Counted from the first letter of the stretch, positions 24,491-33,127 are shown. The stretch: DNA of 64,000 bases from Mesorhizobium sp. M2A.F.Ca.ET.046.03.2.1 (GCF_003952425.1 NZ_CP034449.1:186001-250000), one strand, 5' to 3'. Made by a program: numbers and translations. The notes: a model not told the origin generated them from the letters alone.

Positions 24491-25402
24491 ATGAAACTCT
24501 CTACAGCAACCGCGCTTGTGTCGGCGCTTATTCTCAGCGTGGCCTTGCCAGCGTCGGCGGGTTCGCAGACGGGAACGGATCCGATCAAGACGAGCTCGGC
24601 CGCGTCGGCGTTCGGCTCCTACGATCCTTATGGCGATTTCAGCAATGACAAGTCGGCCAGCATCGAGGAACTGTTCCTGCCTTGGGAAGACGTCGACCTG
24701 TCGACACTGCCGCTGGCCGACGCCTACGCCCAGCAGCGCGGCCGTTCGCTGCTGATCACCATCGAGCCTTGGACATGGTCGAAGGACTGGCGCATCACGC
24801 CGCCCGAGCTGAAGAATGGCATATTGAGCGGCAAGTACGACGCCAACATGCAGGCGATCTGCAACCTCGTCGGACAGATGAAGAGCCCGGTCACCATCCG
24901 CTGGGCGCAGGAAATGGAAGACACCAACGGCCGCTTCACCTGGGCAAACTGGGCGCCGAAGGACTGGATCGCCGCCTACAAGCGCGAGGTGGACGTCTGC
25001 CGCAAGGCCGCGCCGGCGGCAAAATACATGTGGTCGCCCAAGGGCGTCGAAGGCCTGGAAAAATACTATCCCGGCGACAACTATGTCGACGTCATCGGCC
25101 TTTCGGTGTTCGGCCTGCAGAAGAAGGACAATGACGAGGTCGGCCGCGACCGGACGTTTGAAGAGACGCTGAAGCCAGGCTATGACCGTGTCGCGAAATT
25201 CAACAAGCCGGTTATCGTGGCTGAACTCGGCTATGTCGGAAAGCAGGACTACGTGTCGAAATGGGCCGACGACTCGCGCAAGTCCTATGCGGAGTTTCCG
25301 GCCCTTACCTCGGTCGTCTACTTCAACCAGAAGGAAGTCTGGCCGTGGCTGGGCGGCTATGGCCTGCCCGACTGGCGGGTGACCCAGCACGTCTTGCCAT
25401 AA
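24491..25402 (+). CDS. secreted GH26-like glycoside hydrolase
   Basis: 303 residues with a Sec signal peptide ending ASAG at about 24. Two acids fit a retaining clan GH-A/GH26-type enzyme: Glu141 in IRWAQEMEDTNG (acid/base) and Glu245 in VIVAELGYVG (nucleophile). Relatives include beta-mannanases and ExsH/ExoK-like depolymerases. Placed beside a synthase gene it probably trims or releases the locus's own polymer, as BcsZ does for cellulose. GGAGGCGGGT lies just before the ATG. Confidence 0.85.
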   Translation: MKLSTATALVSALILSVALPASAGSQTGTDPIKTSSAASAFGSYDPYGDFSNDKSASIEELFLPWEDVDLSTLPLADAYAQQRGRSLLITIEPWTWSKDWRITPPELKNGILSGKYDANMQAICNLVGQMKSPVTIRWAQEMEDTNGRFTWANWAPKDWIAAYKREVDVCRKAAPAAKYMWSPKGVEGLEKYYPGDNYVDVIGLSVFGLQKKDNDEVGRDRTFEETLKPGYDRVAKFNKPVIVAELGYVGKQDYVSKWADDSRKSYAEFPALTSVVYFNQKEVWPWLGGYGLPDWRVTQHVLP

Positions 25403-25530
25403 GAGACGTGATCATGCTCGTCCCGGCCAGACCGGGACGGGCTCCGGCTAAAGGTGTTGAAGTGGGGTTGCCGCCGAGCTGCTCGGCGGCGCGTGAAGCG
25501 TATGCGTAAATCAGTTGGCGGAGTAAAATC

Positions 25531-26031
25531 GTGAAAAGCGCAGTGGGGAAGTTTGTCGGAGCGGCGCTGGTCTGCTCCGTTTTTGTTATCGGCCTGCAGG
25601 ACGCCGCAATGGCCAAGGCCGCGAACAGGATCGGCGACAAGGCGGCGAAGGCCACCGCCGTCTCCGAAGAAGGCATCTATCAGCTCTACAAGAACCGTTC
25701 CTGGCGTTGGGGCAACCATGGCGCCGCGTTTTTTGCGGTTAGCAAGCGGCAGTTTACGGCCTGGTCCACTGAGGACAAGCCTAGCGACGGCGAGGGTATC
25801 TGGTTCATGCCCGGCAGCGGCAAACTGTGTTTCCGGGCTACCTGGCGCGGTTCATGGGGCGCCAAGACCTCCTTGAGCTGCTTCGAGCATCGCCAGGCCG
25901 GCAAGGTGATCTACCAGCGTAGATCTCCGAGCGGAGACTGGTATGAGTTCAGGGACCGCCGCGGCAAATCGGACCTGCGCAATGGCGACTATGCCAGCAA
26001 GAAGGTGAAACGATTCAAGGCGGGGCTGTAG
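25531..26031 (+). CDS. DUF995 exported protein (paralogue 2)
   Basis: 166 residues: a signal peptide to about residue 28, then DUF995 with IYQLYKNRSWRWGNHGAAFF, FTAWSTEDKPSDGEGIWF, LCFRATW, LSCFEHR and DWYEFRD. It aligns along its length with the protein at 16874-17482 (paired W and C residues are kept). The GTG start at 25531 follows GGCGGAG. It is downstream of the glycanase gene and may share its transcript. Confidence 0.83.
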   Translation: MKSAVGKFVGAALVCSVFVIGLQDAAMAKAANRIGDKAAKATAVSEEGIYQLYKNRSWRWGNHGAAFFAVSKRQFTAWSTEDKPSDGEGIWFMPGSGKLCFRATWRGSWGAKTSLSCFEHRQAGKVIYQRRSPSGDWYEFRDRRGKSDLRNGDYASKKVKRFKAGL

Positions 26032-26121
26032 TCGCGGACGCAGCTCGACTTGAAGTAGCGCGATTGCCAAGCACGGCGATTTCGCGCAACGGTCGTCGCG
26101 GCTGAAACGACCGCGTGACCG

Positions 26122-27279
26122 ATGCCGGGGGCTGACGGAACGATCCTGATAACCGGCGCGCGCGCGCCGGCGGCGCTGCATCTGGCGCGCCTTGTCCACG
26201 GCGCCGGGCGCGGGGTGATCCTGGCCGACACGCCGGCGCGGCCGGTCGCGGCGGCGAGCAGGGCCTGCGCGCGCTATCATCGACTGCCGCCGCCGCGCTT
26301 CGAGCCGCAGGCCTATGCGAATGCGGTGGAAGCGCTGACAAGAGCCGAAAACGTCCAACTGGTCATCCCGACCTGCGAGGAAGTCTTTCACCTTGCGCTG
26401 GCCTGGCGCGGCAGGACCATGCCGGCAAAATTGTTCGCCCCCGACATCAGGTTGCTGGCGCAGGTTCACAACAAGCACAGCTTCATCCGGCTGGCCGAAC
26501 AGCTTGGCCTGGCGGTGCCGGAGACGACGCTTCTCAATTCCCGCGACGATCTGGAGTCGGTGCGCGGCCACTCGCGCGACCTGGTGTTCAAGCCGGTCTG
26601 GTCGCGCTTCGCCAGCCATGTCCTGCTGCGACCGACACCGGATTTCCTCGATGCGATCGCGCCCTCCCCTGCCATGCCCTGGGTGGCGCAGCGTTTCGTC
26701 GAGGGCGAGGAGATCAGCGCCTATGCGGTGGCGCGCGAGGGACGGCTCAAGGCGCTGACGCTCTACCGTTCTCCCTATCGCGCCGGCAAGGGCGCCGGCA
26801 TCTTCTTCGAGCGGGTCGAGGACGAGGCTGCACGCGATCTGGTCGAGCGCATCGTCGCGGGCACGACCTGGACCGGGCAGATCTCCTTCGACCTGATGCG
26901 CGAGCCGGGGGGCCGCGTGCTGCCGCTCGAATGCAATCCGCGGGCGGTCAGCGGCCTGCATTTCTTCCGCGATCCGGCGCGGTTTGCCGCTGCTGTGCTT
27001 GGCGACGGTCCGGAAGTCAGGCCGGACGTCACATTGCCGCAAACGGTGCGGCTCGCGATGTGGATCTATGGATTGCCGGTGGCGCTTCGTTCAGGTGGGC
27101 TCGCCCGCTTCCGCAAGGCGATACGCGAAGGCCAGGAACTGCTCGATTGGCCGGGCGATTCAGCCCCGGTCAGGGCGCAATGGCCGGCGCTGGCGGAGAT
27201 CGCCGGGATGGCGTGGCGTGAGCGGATCAGCCTGCAGGCGGCGTCGACGCGGGATATCGAGTGGAACGGGCCGGGCTGA
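26122..27279 (+). CDS. ATP-grasp domain ligase of unknown substrate
   Basis: 385 residues with a carbamoyl-phosphate-synthase-like ATP-grasp fold: an N-terminal Rossmann-like domain (ILITGARAPAALHLARLV), ATP-binding RDLVFKPVWSRF near residue 152, and the metal-binding end GRVLPLECNPRAVSGLHFF near residue 265. Such enzymes join a carboxylate to an amine or thiol. The neighbours to the right form a biosynthetic operon that could supply the acid, but a toxin-antitoxin pair lies between and the strands differ, so the link is inference. Confidence 0.85.
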   Translation: MPGADGTILITGARAPAALHLARLVHGAGRGVILADTPARPVAAASRACARYHRLPPPRFEPQAYANAVEALTRAENVQLVIPTCEEVFHLALAWRGRTMPAKLFAPDIRLLAQVHNKHSFIRLAEQLGLAVPETTLLNSRDDLESVRGHSRDLVFKPVWSRFASHVLLRPTPDFLDAIAPSPAMPWVAQRFVEGEEISAYAVAREGRLKALTLYRSPYRAGKGAGIFFERVEDEAARDLVERIVAGTTWTGQISFDLMREPGGRVLPLECNPRAVSGLHFFRDPARFAAAVLGDGPEVRPDVTLPQTVRLAMWIYGLPVALRSGGLARFRKAIREGQELLDWPGDSAPVRAQWPALAEIAGMAWRERISLQAASTRDIEWNGPG

Positions 27280-27284
27280 TATGC

Positions 27285-27596
27285 TCATGCCCCGAGCGAG
27301 CCAGGGCCGATAGGTTTCACGTCAAGTTGCAGACCAAGCGCCTTGGTGACACCCAGCAGTGTGCTGAGGCGAGGGTCGCCCTTTTCGCTCAATGCCTTGT
27401 AGAGCGCCTCACGCGTGACGCCAGCTTCTTTCGCCACAGCCGTCATGCCTATGGAGCGCGCTACATCGCCCAACGCATGCGTGATGAGCGCAGGATCACC
27501 ATCCTCGAAGGCAGCCTCGATGTAGGCCAAGCGATCCTCCGGGGTTTTCAGGTAATCGAGGATGTCGAAGCGAGTGGTTTCGAGAGGCATCGTCAT
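27285..27596 (-). CDS. antitoxin of a HigBA/RelBE-type module
   Basis: 103 residues. ATRSIGMTAVAKEAGVTREALYKALSE-like sequence (about residues 48-70) is a helix-turn-helix of the addiction-module antidote (HigA-like) family, and the acidic N-terminus would wrap the toxin. It overlaps the toxin gene's stop codon by four bases; the toxin-first order is typical of this group. It is the likely ligand of the two palindromes upstream. Confidence 0.88.
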   Translation of the reverse strand: MTMPLETTRFDILDYLKTPEDRLAYIEAAFEDGDPALITHALGDVARSIGMTAVAKEAGVTREALYKALSEKGDPRLSTLLGVTKALGLQLDVKPIGPGSLGA

Positions 27597-27880
27597 ATCT
27601 CCTTTGCCATTTGTTTCGCCTTGGCGATGTCGCGCCTTTGGCTGGACTTGTCGCCGCCACAGAGCAGGATGATCACGGCGTTTCCGATCTTCACAAAGTA
27701 GAGCCGGTAACCTGGGCCATGGTCGATCCGAAGTTCGCCGATGCCATCGAAATATTTGACATCACCGATGTTGCCGATTTCGACCCGACGAATGCGGGCA
27801 GCGATGCGCAGGCGAGCCGCAGCGTCGCGAAGTCCGTCCAGCCAGTTGGTGAAATCGGCCGTCTGCCGGACCTCGATCAT
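27593..27880 (-). CDS. RelE/ParE-superfamily toxin (HigB-like)
   Basis: 95 residues beginning MIEVRQTADFTNWLDGLRD, with the DUF891-type core RIRRVEIGNIGDVKYFDGIGELRI and the C-terminal GYRLYFVKIG...LLCGGDKSSQRRDI. These basic RelE-fold toxins cut mRNA on the ribosome. The ATG at 27880 is the family start. It is translationally coupled to the antitoxin. Confidence 0.9.
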   Translation of the reverse strand: MIEVRQTADFTNWLDGLRDAAARLRIAARIRRVEIGNIGDVKYFDGIGELRIDHGPGYRLYFVKIGNAVIILLCGGDKSSQRRDIAKAKQMAKEI

Positions 27881-27882
27881 GT

Positions 27883-27898
27883 GTGAACTATAATTCAC
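27883..27898. promoter_or_regulatory. toxin-antitoxin operator, site 1
   Basis: GTGAACTATAATTCAC, a GTGAA-N6-TTCAC dyad, begins three bases upstream of the toxin start codon; binding would block translation-start-proximal transcription. A near-identical second site lies 38 bases further upstream. Confidence 0.75.
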
Positions 27899-27920
27899 GC
27901 AGACGCTCAGATCAAGATGC

Positions 27921-27936
27921 GTGAACTTTAATTCAC
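27921..27936. promoter_or_regulatory. toxin-antitoxin operator, site 2
   Basis: GTGAACTTTAATTCAC differs from site 1 by one base. It overlaps the stop codon of the Rieske gene, so the toxin-antitoxin promoter is embedded at the end of the biosynthetic operon, and operon readthrough would enter the module. Confidence 0.75.
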
Positions 27937-28928
27937 AGCTCGATCTCATGCACTTTCGGCCCGCTCGCCGCCGGCGGCATCTTCCCCTCCATGATCGCGG
28001 CGATATCGCGACGCAGGAAATCCAGGGGCCCGATCACTGGCACGGCCTGCGGCACGAAACGGGCATTGTCGCTCGCCGATTTCAGCACCCGGCGGTCTTG
28101 CTGAAGTGCGACATTGAATAATGGTTTGAAGGCAAGCGCCTTCAGCTCGCCGAGCAGGCCCTGGCGCCGGCCGATCAACCAGCCGACACCCTCGACGGTG
28201 CGCTCGTCGGCCTGGCGCAGATGGAAGGTGGTGGCCAGAACCAGCCCGTCCTTGCCCCAATATTCAAGCTCGGCGATGCCGGGATGGCGGAAGCGGCCAA
28301 TGGTCTTGGCGCGCTCGCCTTCCAGCAGCCGACTGATCAGGCCCTGCTGGCGTTCCTCGCCGGTGTAGCTCGCCTCGACCCAGCCCTCGCCGCCCGTCAC
28401 CTCGACCCGCACCAGATGGCGTTTCGAGGTGAGGCCGCGCAGCAGGCCCTTATGGGTGAAATGGGTATGGGTGGCGTCGAGGATGTTTTCCGCCGCATCG
28501 ATCACCGTCGACTGGGTCGACGAGCGCACCCGCCGCAGGATGATATCCTTGCCTTGCATGCAATGCAGGTAAGGCTCGTCCTTGGGCGTGCCGGACGAGA
28601 TGAAGACCACCCCGTCGCGCTCGATCGCGGCGTAGCGGCGGACCCGGTAATGCGGCATGGCGCCGACATGGCCGGGGATCGCCGTGCAGCGTCCCTCGCC
28701 GTCATAACGCCAGCCGTGATAAGGGCATTCGATCTCGCCGCCGACCACCTTGCCGGTCGACAGCTCGACCAGCCGGTGCGGGCAGCGGTCGAACAACGCG
28801 GCGACACCTTGCGTCGAGCGGAACAGCACCAGGGGCTCGCCGTCGAAAAGAATACGCTTCGGCCGCTTGCCGATATCGGCGGACAGCGCCACCGCCTGCC
28901 AATAGGCTTCCCGCCGGCCCTCACTCAC
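27933..28928 (-). CDS. Rieske-type ring-hydroxylating oxygenase-like protein
   Basis: 331 residues. The Rieske [2Fe-2S] ligands are intact: Cys49-x-His51 in CPHR and Cys68-x2-His71 in CPYHGW. The C-terminal half keeps a mononuclear-iron site in NILDATHTHFTH (His154 and His159 most likely). The family hydroxylates, demethylates or desaturates aromatic and lipid substrates using an external reductase, which is not encoded here. It is the last gene of the six-gene operon, with a GTG start overlapping the previous stop codon. Confidence 0.9.
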   Translation of the reverse strand: MSEGRREAYWQAVALSADIGKRPKRILFDGEPLVLFRSTQGVAALFDRCPHRLVELSTGKVVGGEIECPYHGWRYDGEGRCTAIPGHVGAMPHYRVRRYAAIERDGVVFISSGTPKDEPYLHCMQGKDIILRRVRSSTQSTVIDAAENILDATHTHFTHKGLLRGLTSKRHLVRVEVTGGEGWVEASYTGEERQQGLISRLLEGERAKTIGRFRHPGIAELEYWGKDGLVLATTFHLRQADERTVEGVGWLIGRRQGLLGELKALAFKPLFNVALQQDRRVLKSASDNARFVPQAVPVIGPLDFLRRDIAAIMEGKMPPAASGPKVHEIEL

Positions 28929-30070
28929 AGTTCGAACCTCCTGAGCAGGGGAATGCCGATCAGCGCCAGCACCGTCTCCATGAGACGGATCGCCATGCGC
29001 CGGCGAAGCGGGAGATGCCCGGCATAGACGGCGTTGTATTCGATCGCCGCGACCGCGCCGCGCCGGCGTTTGAAACCGGCGGCGCCCGCGCTCATGTTGA
29101 AGAACAGGCCGCGCGCCGTGGCGTGATCCTGCGCCACCGCCATCATCATGCGGTAAAGCCCGTCGGCCACCGGCAGGCTGGTGTCGTAGCCGACGATCGG
29201 CTGGGTCAACGTGCGGCCGTTTTCGAACAAGCCGGTGACGGCGACCAGCTCGCCGCCGGGCCGCCGCAATCCCGCCAGGCTGATGATGCCGCGCCGGTGC
29301 ATCTCGGCGATATAACGGGCCGTGTAGTGCGGATTGAGCGGCGTGTATTTGTCGAGGTAGAGCATATCGTAGAGCTGCTCGGCGCGGGCATAGTCAGCCT
29401 CGCTGAAATCGCCGTTTCCGACCCGCTCGAACGGTGTCGCGCGCAGGCGGGCGCGATCGCGCTTCATGTCGCGCGTCATGGCGGGCGCGGCGCTGCGGTC
29501 GGCGAAGATGTAGATTTGACGCGCCGCCAGCATGCGGAACCCCTCGGCCTTCAAGACGGCAATCGTCGCCGGATCGGCGATGTCGTTCAACGAACGGATG
29601 ACGATGGCGCGATCGGGGAAACGCGCGGTCAAGGCCGAGCGCAGCGACGCGACTGTCGGCCGGTCGAGCAGCGGCATCGGATTGGTCGAATAGAGCCAGT
29701 TGTTGACCTGCGCCTGATGGTCGAGGCCGCTTGCCCTGACCAGGGGCGCGCAGGCCCTGATCAACGCGTTGAGCGCGCGCCGCAACAGCGGGTGGGCGGC
29801 GAAGTTGCGTGTCTCGTCGATCGCGTAGTCGATATAGGCGCTGGTCGGGCAGCAGATATAGCAGTTGGGCGCATCATCGGCGTCGTTCAGCGTCAGCGGA
29901 AAAACGCGGCCGGCAATTTCGAAGGTCTCCACCTTGGTCTTGAGGTTGGCGATGAGATCGCGCACCGGCACCTCGTTGAAGAGGCTTACGAAAGCCGCGA
30001 CCTTCGCCGGCTTGTTCTCGACGCGGTCGGCCTGCTGCACGGGCCTTTCCATCGTCGCCGCGCCCGTCAT
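28925..30070 (-). CDS. GNAT/FemAB-like acyltransferase
   Basis: 381 residues. The C-terminal half reads as an acetyl-transferase fold (GIISLAGLRRPGGELVAVTGLFEN, then RGLFFNMSAGAAGFKRRRG near residue 330), as in CelD/BcsL or FemAB-type proteins that acylate lipids, sugars or amines. The N-terminal half (about 1-180) includes NCYICCPTSAYIDYA, a conserved-looking cysteine pair I cannot place. The ATG at 30070 forms the ATGA overlap with the upstream stop codon and is preferred over one 21 bases earlier. Confidence 0.78.
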   Translation of the reverse strand: MTGAATMERPVQQADRVENKPAKVAAFVSLFNEVPVRDLIANLKTKVETFEIAGRVFPLTLNDADDAPNCYICCPTSAYIDYAIDETRNFAAHPLLRRALNALIRACAPLVRASGLDHQAQVNNWLYSTNPMPLLDRPTVASLRSALTARFPDRAIVIRSLNDIADPATIAVLKAEGFRMLAARQIYIFADRSAAPAMTRDMKRDRARLRATPFERVGNGDFSEADYARAEQLYDMLYLDKYTPLNPHYTARYIAEMHRRGIISLAGLRRPGGELVAVTGLFENGRTLTQPIVGYDTSLPVADGLYRMMMAVAQDHATARGLFFNMSAGAAGFKRRRGAVAAIEYNAVYAGHLPLRRRMAIRLMETVLALIGIPLLRRFEL

Positions 30071-31323
30071 CGCGCCGGCTCCAGGCGGCATTCGACGCGG
30101 CGCAGCTTGCGGCCTGTTTCCAACGGCAGGGGCGCGCGGACGAGCGTCACGGTGGCGGCGGCCTTTCGCATTTCCAGGAGCGCGCGAACCGCCTGATGCG
30201 CGGCCACCGCCGCATCGGTCGGGAGCGTCGGCGCAAGCCTGAACTCGATGCTCTCCGGCCCGGTCTGGACGAGGCGGAAATCGTCGATGCGGCGATCGGC
30301 TTTGAGCACCGCATTGCGCAGCACATCGGGCGTGACCAGGATCGGGCCGTCCGGCGACGTGAATCGGAAAGCATCGTCCATGCGGCCGACGATCTCATCG
30401 ACGCAGCGCAGCGGCGAACCACACCGACAAGGTTCTTTGGACAAGCGCAACAGGTCGTTCATCCTGTAACGGGCCATGATCTGTGTCCGTCGGCGAAAGG
30501 CCGTCACCAGCGGCGTCACCAGCCCCTCGCCCGCCGGCTCGAATTCGAAGAAGACGGAGTCTTCGGCAAGATGCAGGCCGCGCTGTCTGCAGGTCACCGC
30601 GAACAGGCCTTCGGTCGCCATATAGATCTGATCGAGCGGCAGCCGGAAGAAATTCTCGATAACCGGACGGTCGACCGGATCCAGCGTCTCGGCGGCGGAA
30701 AAAACGCGCTTGGGCCGGAGCCTGAAGTCTTCGGCCGCAAAATGCCGCAGGATCTTTGGCGGCGCGATGACGACCGTCGGGTCGAAGGCCTCCAGTTCAC
30801 CGCGCCAGCTTTCCGGCCCTTTCGTTAGGTCGAAGAAGGCAAGCTTGATCAGGTGCGATGTGCGGGCGCTGTCGTAAAGCCCAGTGTTCTGCGGCAGGAT
30901 GACGGCGACGCGCATGCCGCGCCAGACAAGGTCGGGCGCCGCCTTGGCGAGGATCGTTCCCAGCCAGCGGTATTTCTCCGCTTCCGAAATCACGAACAGG
31001 CCGCGATTGCCGGAGGTGCCTGCGCTGGCGCCGACGGTGAGCGCGCCGGCGCGGCCGTCATGCGCCAGCGTCGCCCAGGCTTGCGCGGCGGTGAGGCCGT
31101 GGATGTTGAATTCATCGAAGCGCGCCATCAGCAGCGCCTTGTCGGTGACCGGCAGGTCGGTGAGGCAGGCCGGCGCCTTGCCGTAAAAGGGCGCGCGCGG
31201 TAGGTCGCGGTCGAGGAAGCGGCGCAAGGCGCCTGCCTGCCAGCGCTCGAAATCCGCGCGGCTCTTGCGCGACACCCAGCGTGTCAGGGCGAAAGACCCT
31301 GCCGCCTCCGCCAGCCCGTTCAT
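30067..31323 (-). CDS. F390-synthetase/CapK-type adenylate-forming enzyme
   Basis: 418 residues of the PaaK/CapK/F390-synthetase branch of adenylate-forming enzymes. The P-loop-like GASAGTSGNRG is at 98-108, YMATEG near 234-239 is the adenine/carboxylate motif, and CRCGSPLRC (Cys299, Cys301, Cys307) looks like the zinc knot seen in this branch. It should activate a carboxylic acid as its AMP ester for transfer to a thiol, amine or hydroxyl. It overlaps both neighbours by four bases. Confidence 0.87.
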   Translation of the reverse strand: MNGLAEAAGSFALTRWVSRKSRADFERWQAGALRRFLDRDLPRAPFYGKAPACLTDLPVTDKALLMARFDEFNIHGLTAAQAWATLAHDGRAGALTVGASAGTSGNRGLFVISEAEKYRWLGTILAKAAPDLVWRGMRVAVILPQNTGLYDSARTSHLIKLAFFDLTKGPESWRGELEAFDPTVVIAPPKILRHFAAEDFRLRPKRVFSAAETLDPVDRPVIENFFRLPLDQIYMATEGLFAVTCRQRGLHLAEDSVFFEFEPAGEGLVTPLVTAFRRRTQIMARYRMNDLLRLSKEPCRCGSPLRCVDEIVGRMDDAFRFTSPDGPILVTPDVLRNAVLKADRRIDDFRLVQTGPESIEFRLAPTLPTDAAVAAHQAVRALLEMRKAAATVTLVRAPLPLETGRKLRRVECRLEPAR

Positions 31324-32144
31324 GAGACCTCCGGCGCGAGGTCATAAGGCGTCGGCGCGGGATCATGGCAGAGCATCACCTCGCCGCCCGTGCTGAGGAA
31401 GCGGCGCAGCATGGCGCTGGTCGGCTCGATCGCCGCCGCATCCTCGGCGATCAGGGTGGCCGGGAAACCGGGCGTGCGGTTCTCGATCAAAGCGGCGAGC
31501 AGCCATTGCACGTCGACGGCATAGAGCAGCGGTCGCTCGAGGCGATTGAACAACAGGCCGAACTGGCCATCGGCGTGGCCTGGAAGATCGACAGCGATCA
31601 CGCTGCCCTCGCCGAAGAGATCCGTGCCGCCCGGCATGTCGCCGCGAGGCTCGATGCGCGGCTTGCCGGATAGTCCGTCGAGCCGCGACTTGAAGTCGGC
31701 GGGAAACAATTCGGTGAAGACGCCATGGTGCAAATTCTGGCCCGGCGTGCGCGCCTTGACCCGCGCCCAGGCGGTGTCGCTGGCGATGAAACGCGCGTTG
31801 CGGAACAGCGACAGGCCGGAAATGTGGTCGGCGTGAAAATGGGTGACGATGACTGTGCGGATATCGTCAGGCGACAGGCCGAAACGGCGCAGCACCGACA
31901 GAACCTGCTCGTCGGCATTGAGCTGAGGTTTCAGCAGCGCGCCGTAGAGCCGAAGCGTCCGGCCGCGCCGCTCGCCGCTCAGCGCTTCCGGCGTGTAGCC
32001 GGTGTCGACCAGCACCGGTCCGGCGGCGGGGTGAAAGAACAGCCCGTAGCGGACACGCAGCCTGACGCGTTGCCAGGTGCCGCCGCGCAGGATCAGCCGC
32101 TCGGCGGCGTTGACCCAGGCGCTGTTGGCGAAGACGAGCTTCAT
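31320..32144 (-). CDS. MBL-fold hydrolase (lactonase-like)
   Basis: 274 residues. The metallo-beta-lactamase motif HFHADH is at 102-107, with later ligands in GHADGQF (His about 200), YAVDVQW (Asp) and MLCHDP (His). The arrangement is like AHL lactonases of the AttM/AiiA type, so ester, thioester or lactone hydrolysis fits. In this operon it could open a beta-lactone or release an acyl chain; that is inference. It overlaps both neighbouring genes by four bases. Confidence 0.88.
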   Translation of the reverse strand: MKLVFANSAWVNAAERLILRGGTWQRVRLRVRYGLFFHPAAGPVLVDTGYTPEALSGERRGRTLRLYGALLKPQLNADEQVLSVLRRFGLSPDDIRTVIVTHFHADHISGLSLFRNARFIASDTAWARVKARTPGQNLHHGVFTELFPADFKSRLDGLSGKPRIEPRGDMPGGTDLFGEGSVIAVDLPGHADGQFGLLFNRLERPLLYAVDVQWLLAALIENRTPGFPATLIAEDAAAIEPTSAMLRRFLSTGGEVMLCHDPAPTPYDLAPEVS

Positions 32145-33124
32145 GGCCTGGCCCGGCCGGCAAAGGTGCGATCGAGCCCTTGTTCGAACGAGATTTTCGG
32201 CGCCCAGCCGAGCACCCGTTTCGCCTTGGAAATATCCAGGCTTTGCGCATAGGCGAAGAGGCCGAGCCCATAGCGGGTGACCGGCGGCTCGGGCCGGCCG
32301 GGCAACCGCAGCGCCACCGCTTCCATCAAGCCCGCCGCCAGCATCGCCGGCGCGAGGGGCATCGGCCGCCAGCGCGCGTGCAAGCCGGCGCGGATGCAGG
32401 CCGCGTCGGCGATGCGGCGGACCGGCAGCATCTCGCCGCCGGAGATGTTGAAGATCCGACCCTCGGCTTCGCCAGGTGCGGCGAGCGCCGCCATCACCGC
32501 ATCGACGACATCGTCGACATAAGTGAGGTCGATGGCCGCCCGGCCGTCGCGAAACAGCGGCAGCGGCCGGCTCCTTGCCGCCTTGATCAGGCGCGGCAGC
32601 AACGCCCGATCGCCCTTGCCGTAGACGCCGCGCGGCCGCAGCACCATAGGATGGATATCGGGCTCGCCGAGCACGATCTTTTCGGCCTCGCGCTTGGTGC
32701 GGGCATAGTGATTGACCGGCTCCGGCACGGCCGCATCCTCGGTGAGACCGAGCTGGTCGCGGAAGGCGAAGCAGACGGACGGGCTGGAGATGTGGACGAA
32801 ACGGCTGACGCCTTGCCGTCTGGCGAATCCGACAAGATTGCGCGTTGCCGTGACATTGGCCGCCTCGAAATCCGCGAGGCGTCCGAAGGGCGAGGAAAGC
32901 GCCGCGCAGTGGATGATCCGCTCGACCCTGCCCAGCCTGGGGTCGAGGGCGGCATCGAGCGGCTGCGCCAAATCGTGACGGATGATGCGATGGCCGGCCG
33001 CTTCGAGCGCGGCGCAGCGCGTTTCATCGCGGCCGAGCCCGAGCGCCAGCGTGCCGGAAGCGGCCAGCCGCTCGAGCACATGGGAGCCCAGGAAGCCGCT
33101 GGCGCCGGTGACGAGGACGGCCAT
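32141..33124 (-). CDS. OleD/3-beta-HSD-like NAD(P)-dependent reductase
   Basis: A 327-residue extended SDR with GASGFLGSH at 7-15 and catalytic Tyr140-x3-Lys144 (HYARTK). The SSPSVCF segment near 113-119 is typical of the 3-beta-hydroxysteroid dehydrogenase/OleD group rather than sugar epimerases. OleD reduces the 2-alkyl-3-ketoacid made by the thiolase OleA; the ketosynthase gene just upstream is the matching partner. It overlaps the MBL gene by four bases and lies three bases after the ketosynthase. Confidence 0.85.
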   Translation of the reverse strand: MAVLVTGASGFLGSHVLERLAASGTLALGLGRDETRCAALEAAGHRIIRHDLAQPLDAALDPRLGRVERIIHCAALSSPFGRLADFEAANVTATRNLVGFARRQGVSRFVHISSPSVCFAFRDQLGLTEDAAVPEPVNHYARTKREAEKIVLGEPDIHPMVLRPRGVYGKGDRALLPRLIKAARSRPLPLFRDGRAAIDLTYVDDVVDAVMAALAAPGEAEGRIFNISGGEMLPVRRIADAACIRAGLHARWRPMPLAPAMLAAGLMEAVALRLPGRPEPPVTRYGLGLFAYAQSLDISKAKRVLGWAPKISFEQGLDRTFAGRARP

Positions 33125-33127
33125 CGC

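Noticed and set aside
24261..24494. 77-codon frame before the glycanase gene
   Set aside because: No homology or ribosome site; it overlaps the promoter leader and the glycanase start.
28221..30196. Long plus-strand frames over the Rieske and acyltransferase genes
   Set aside because: They are shadows; the Rieske motifs and operon overlaps support the minus strand.
31320..32144. Calling the MBL protein an AHL quorum-quenching lactonase
   Set aside because: The metal motif fits, but operon context points to a biosynthetic role; no luxI/luxR gene is near.
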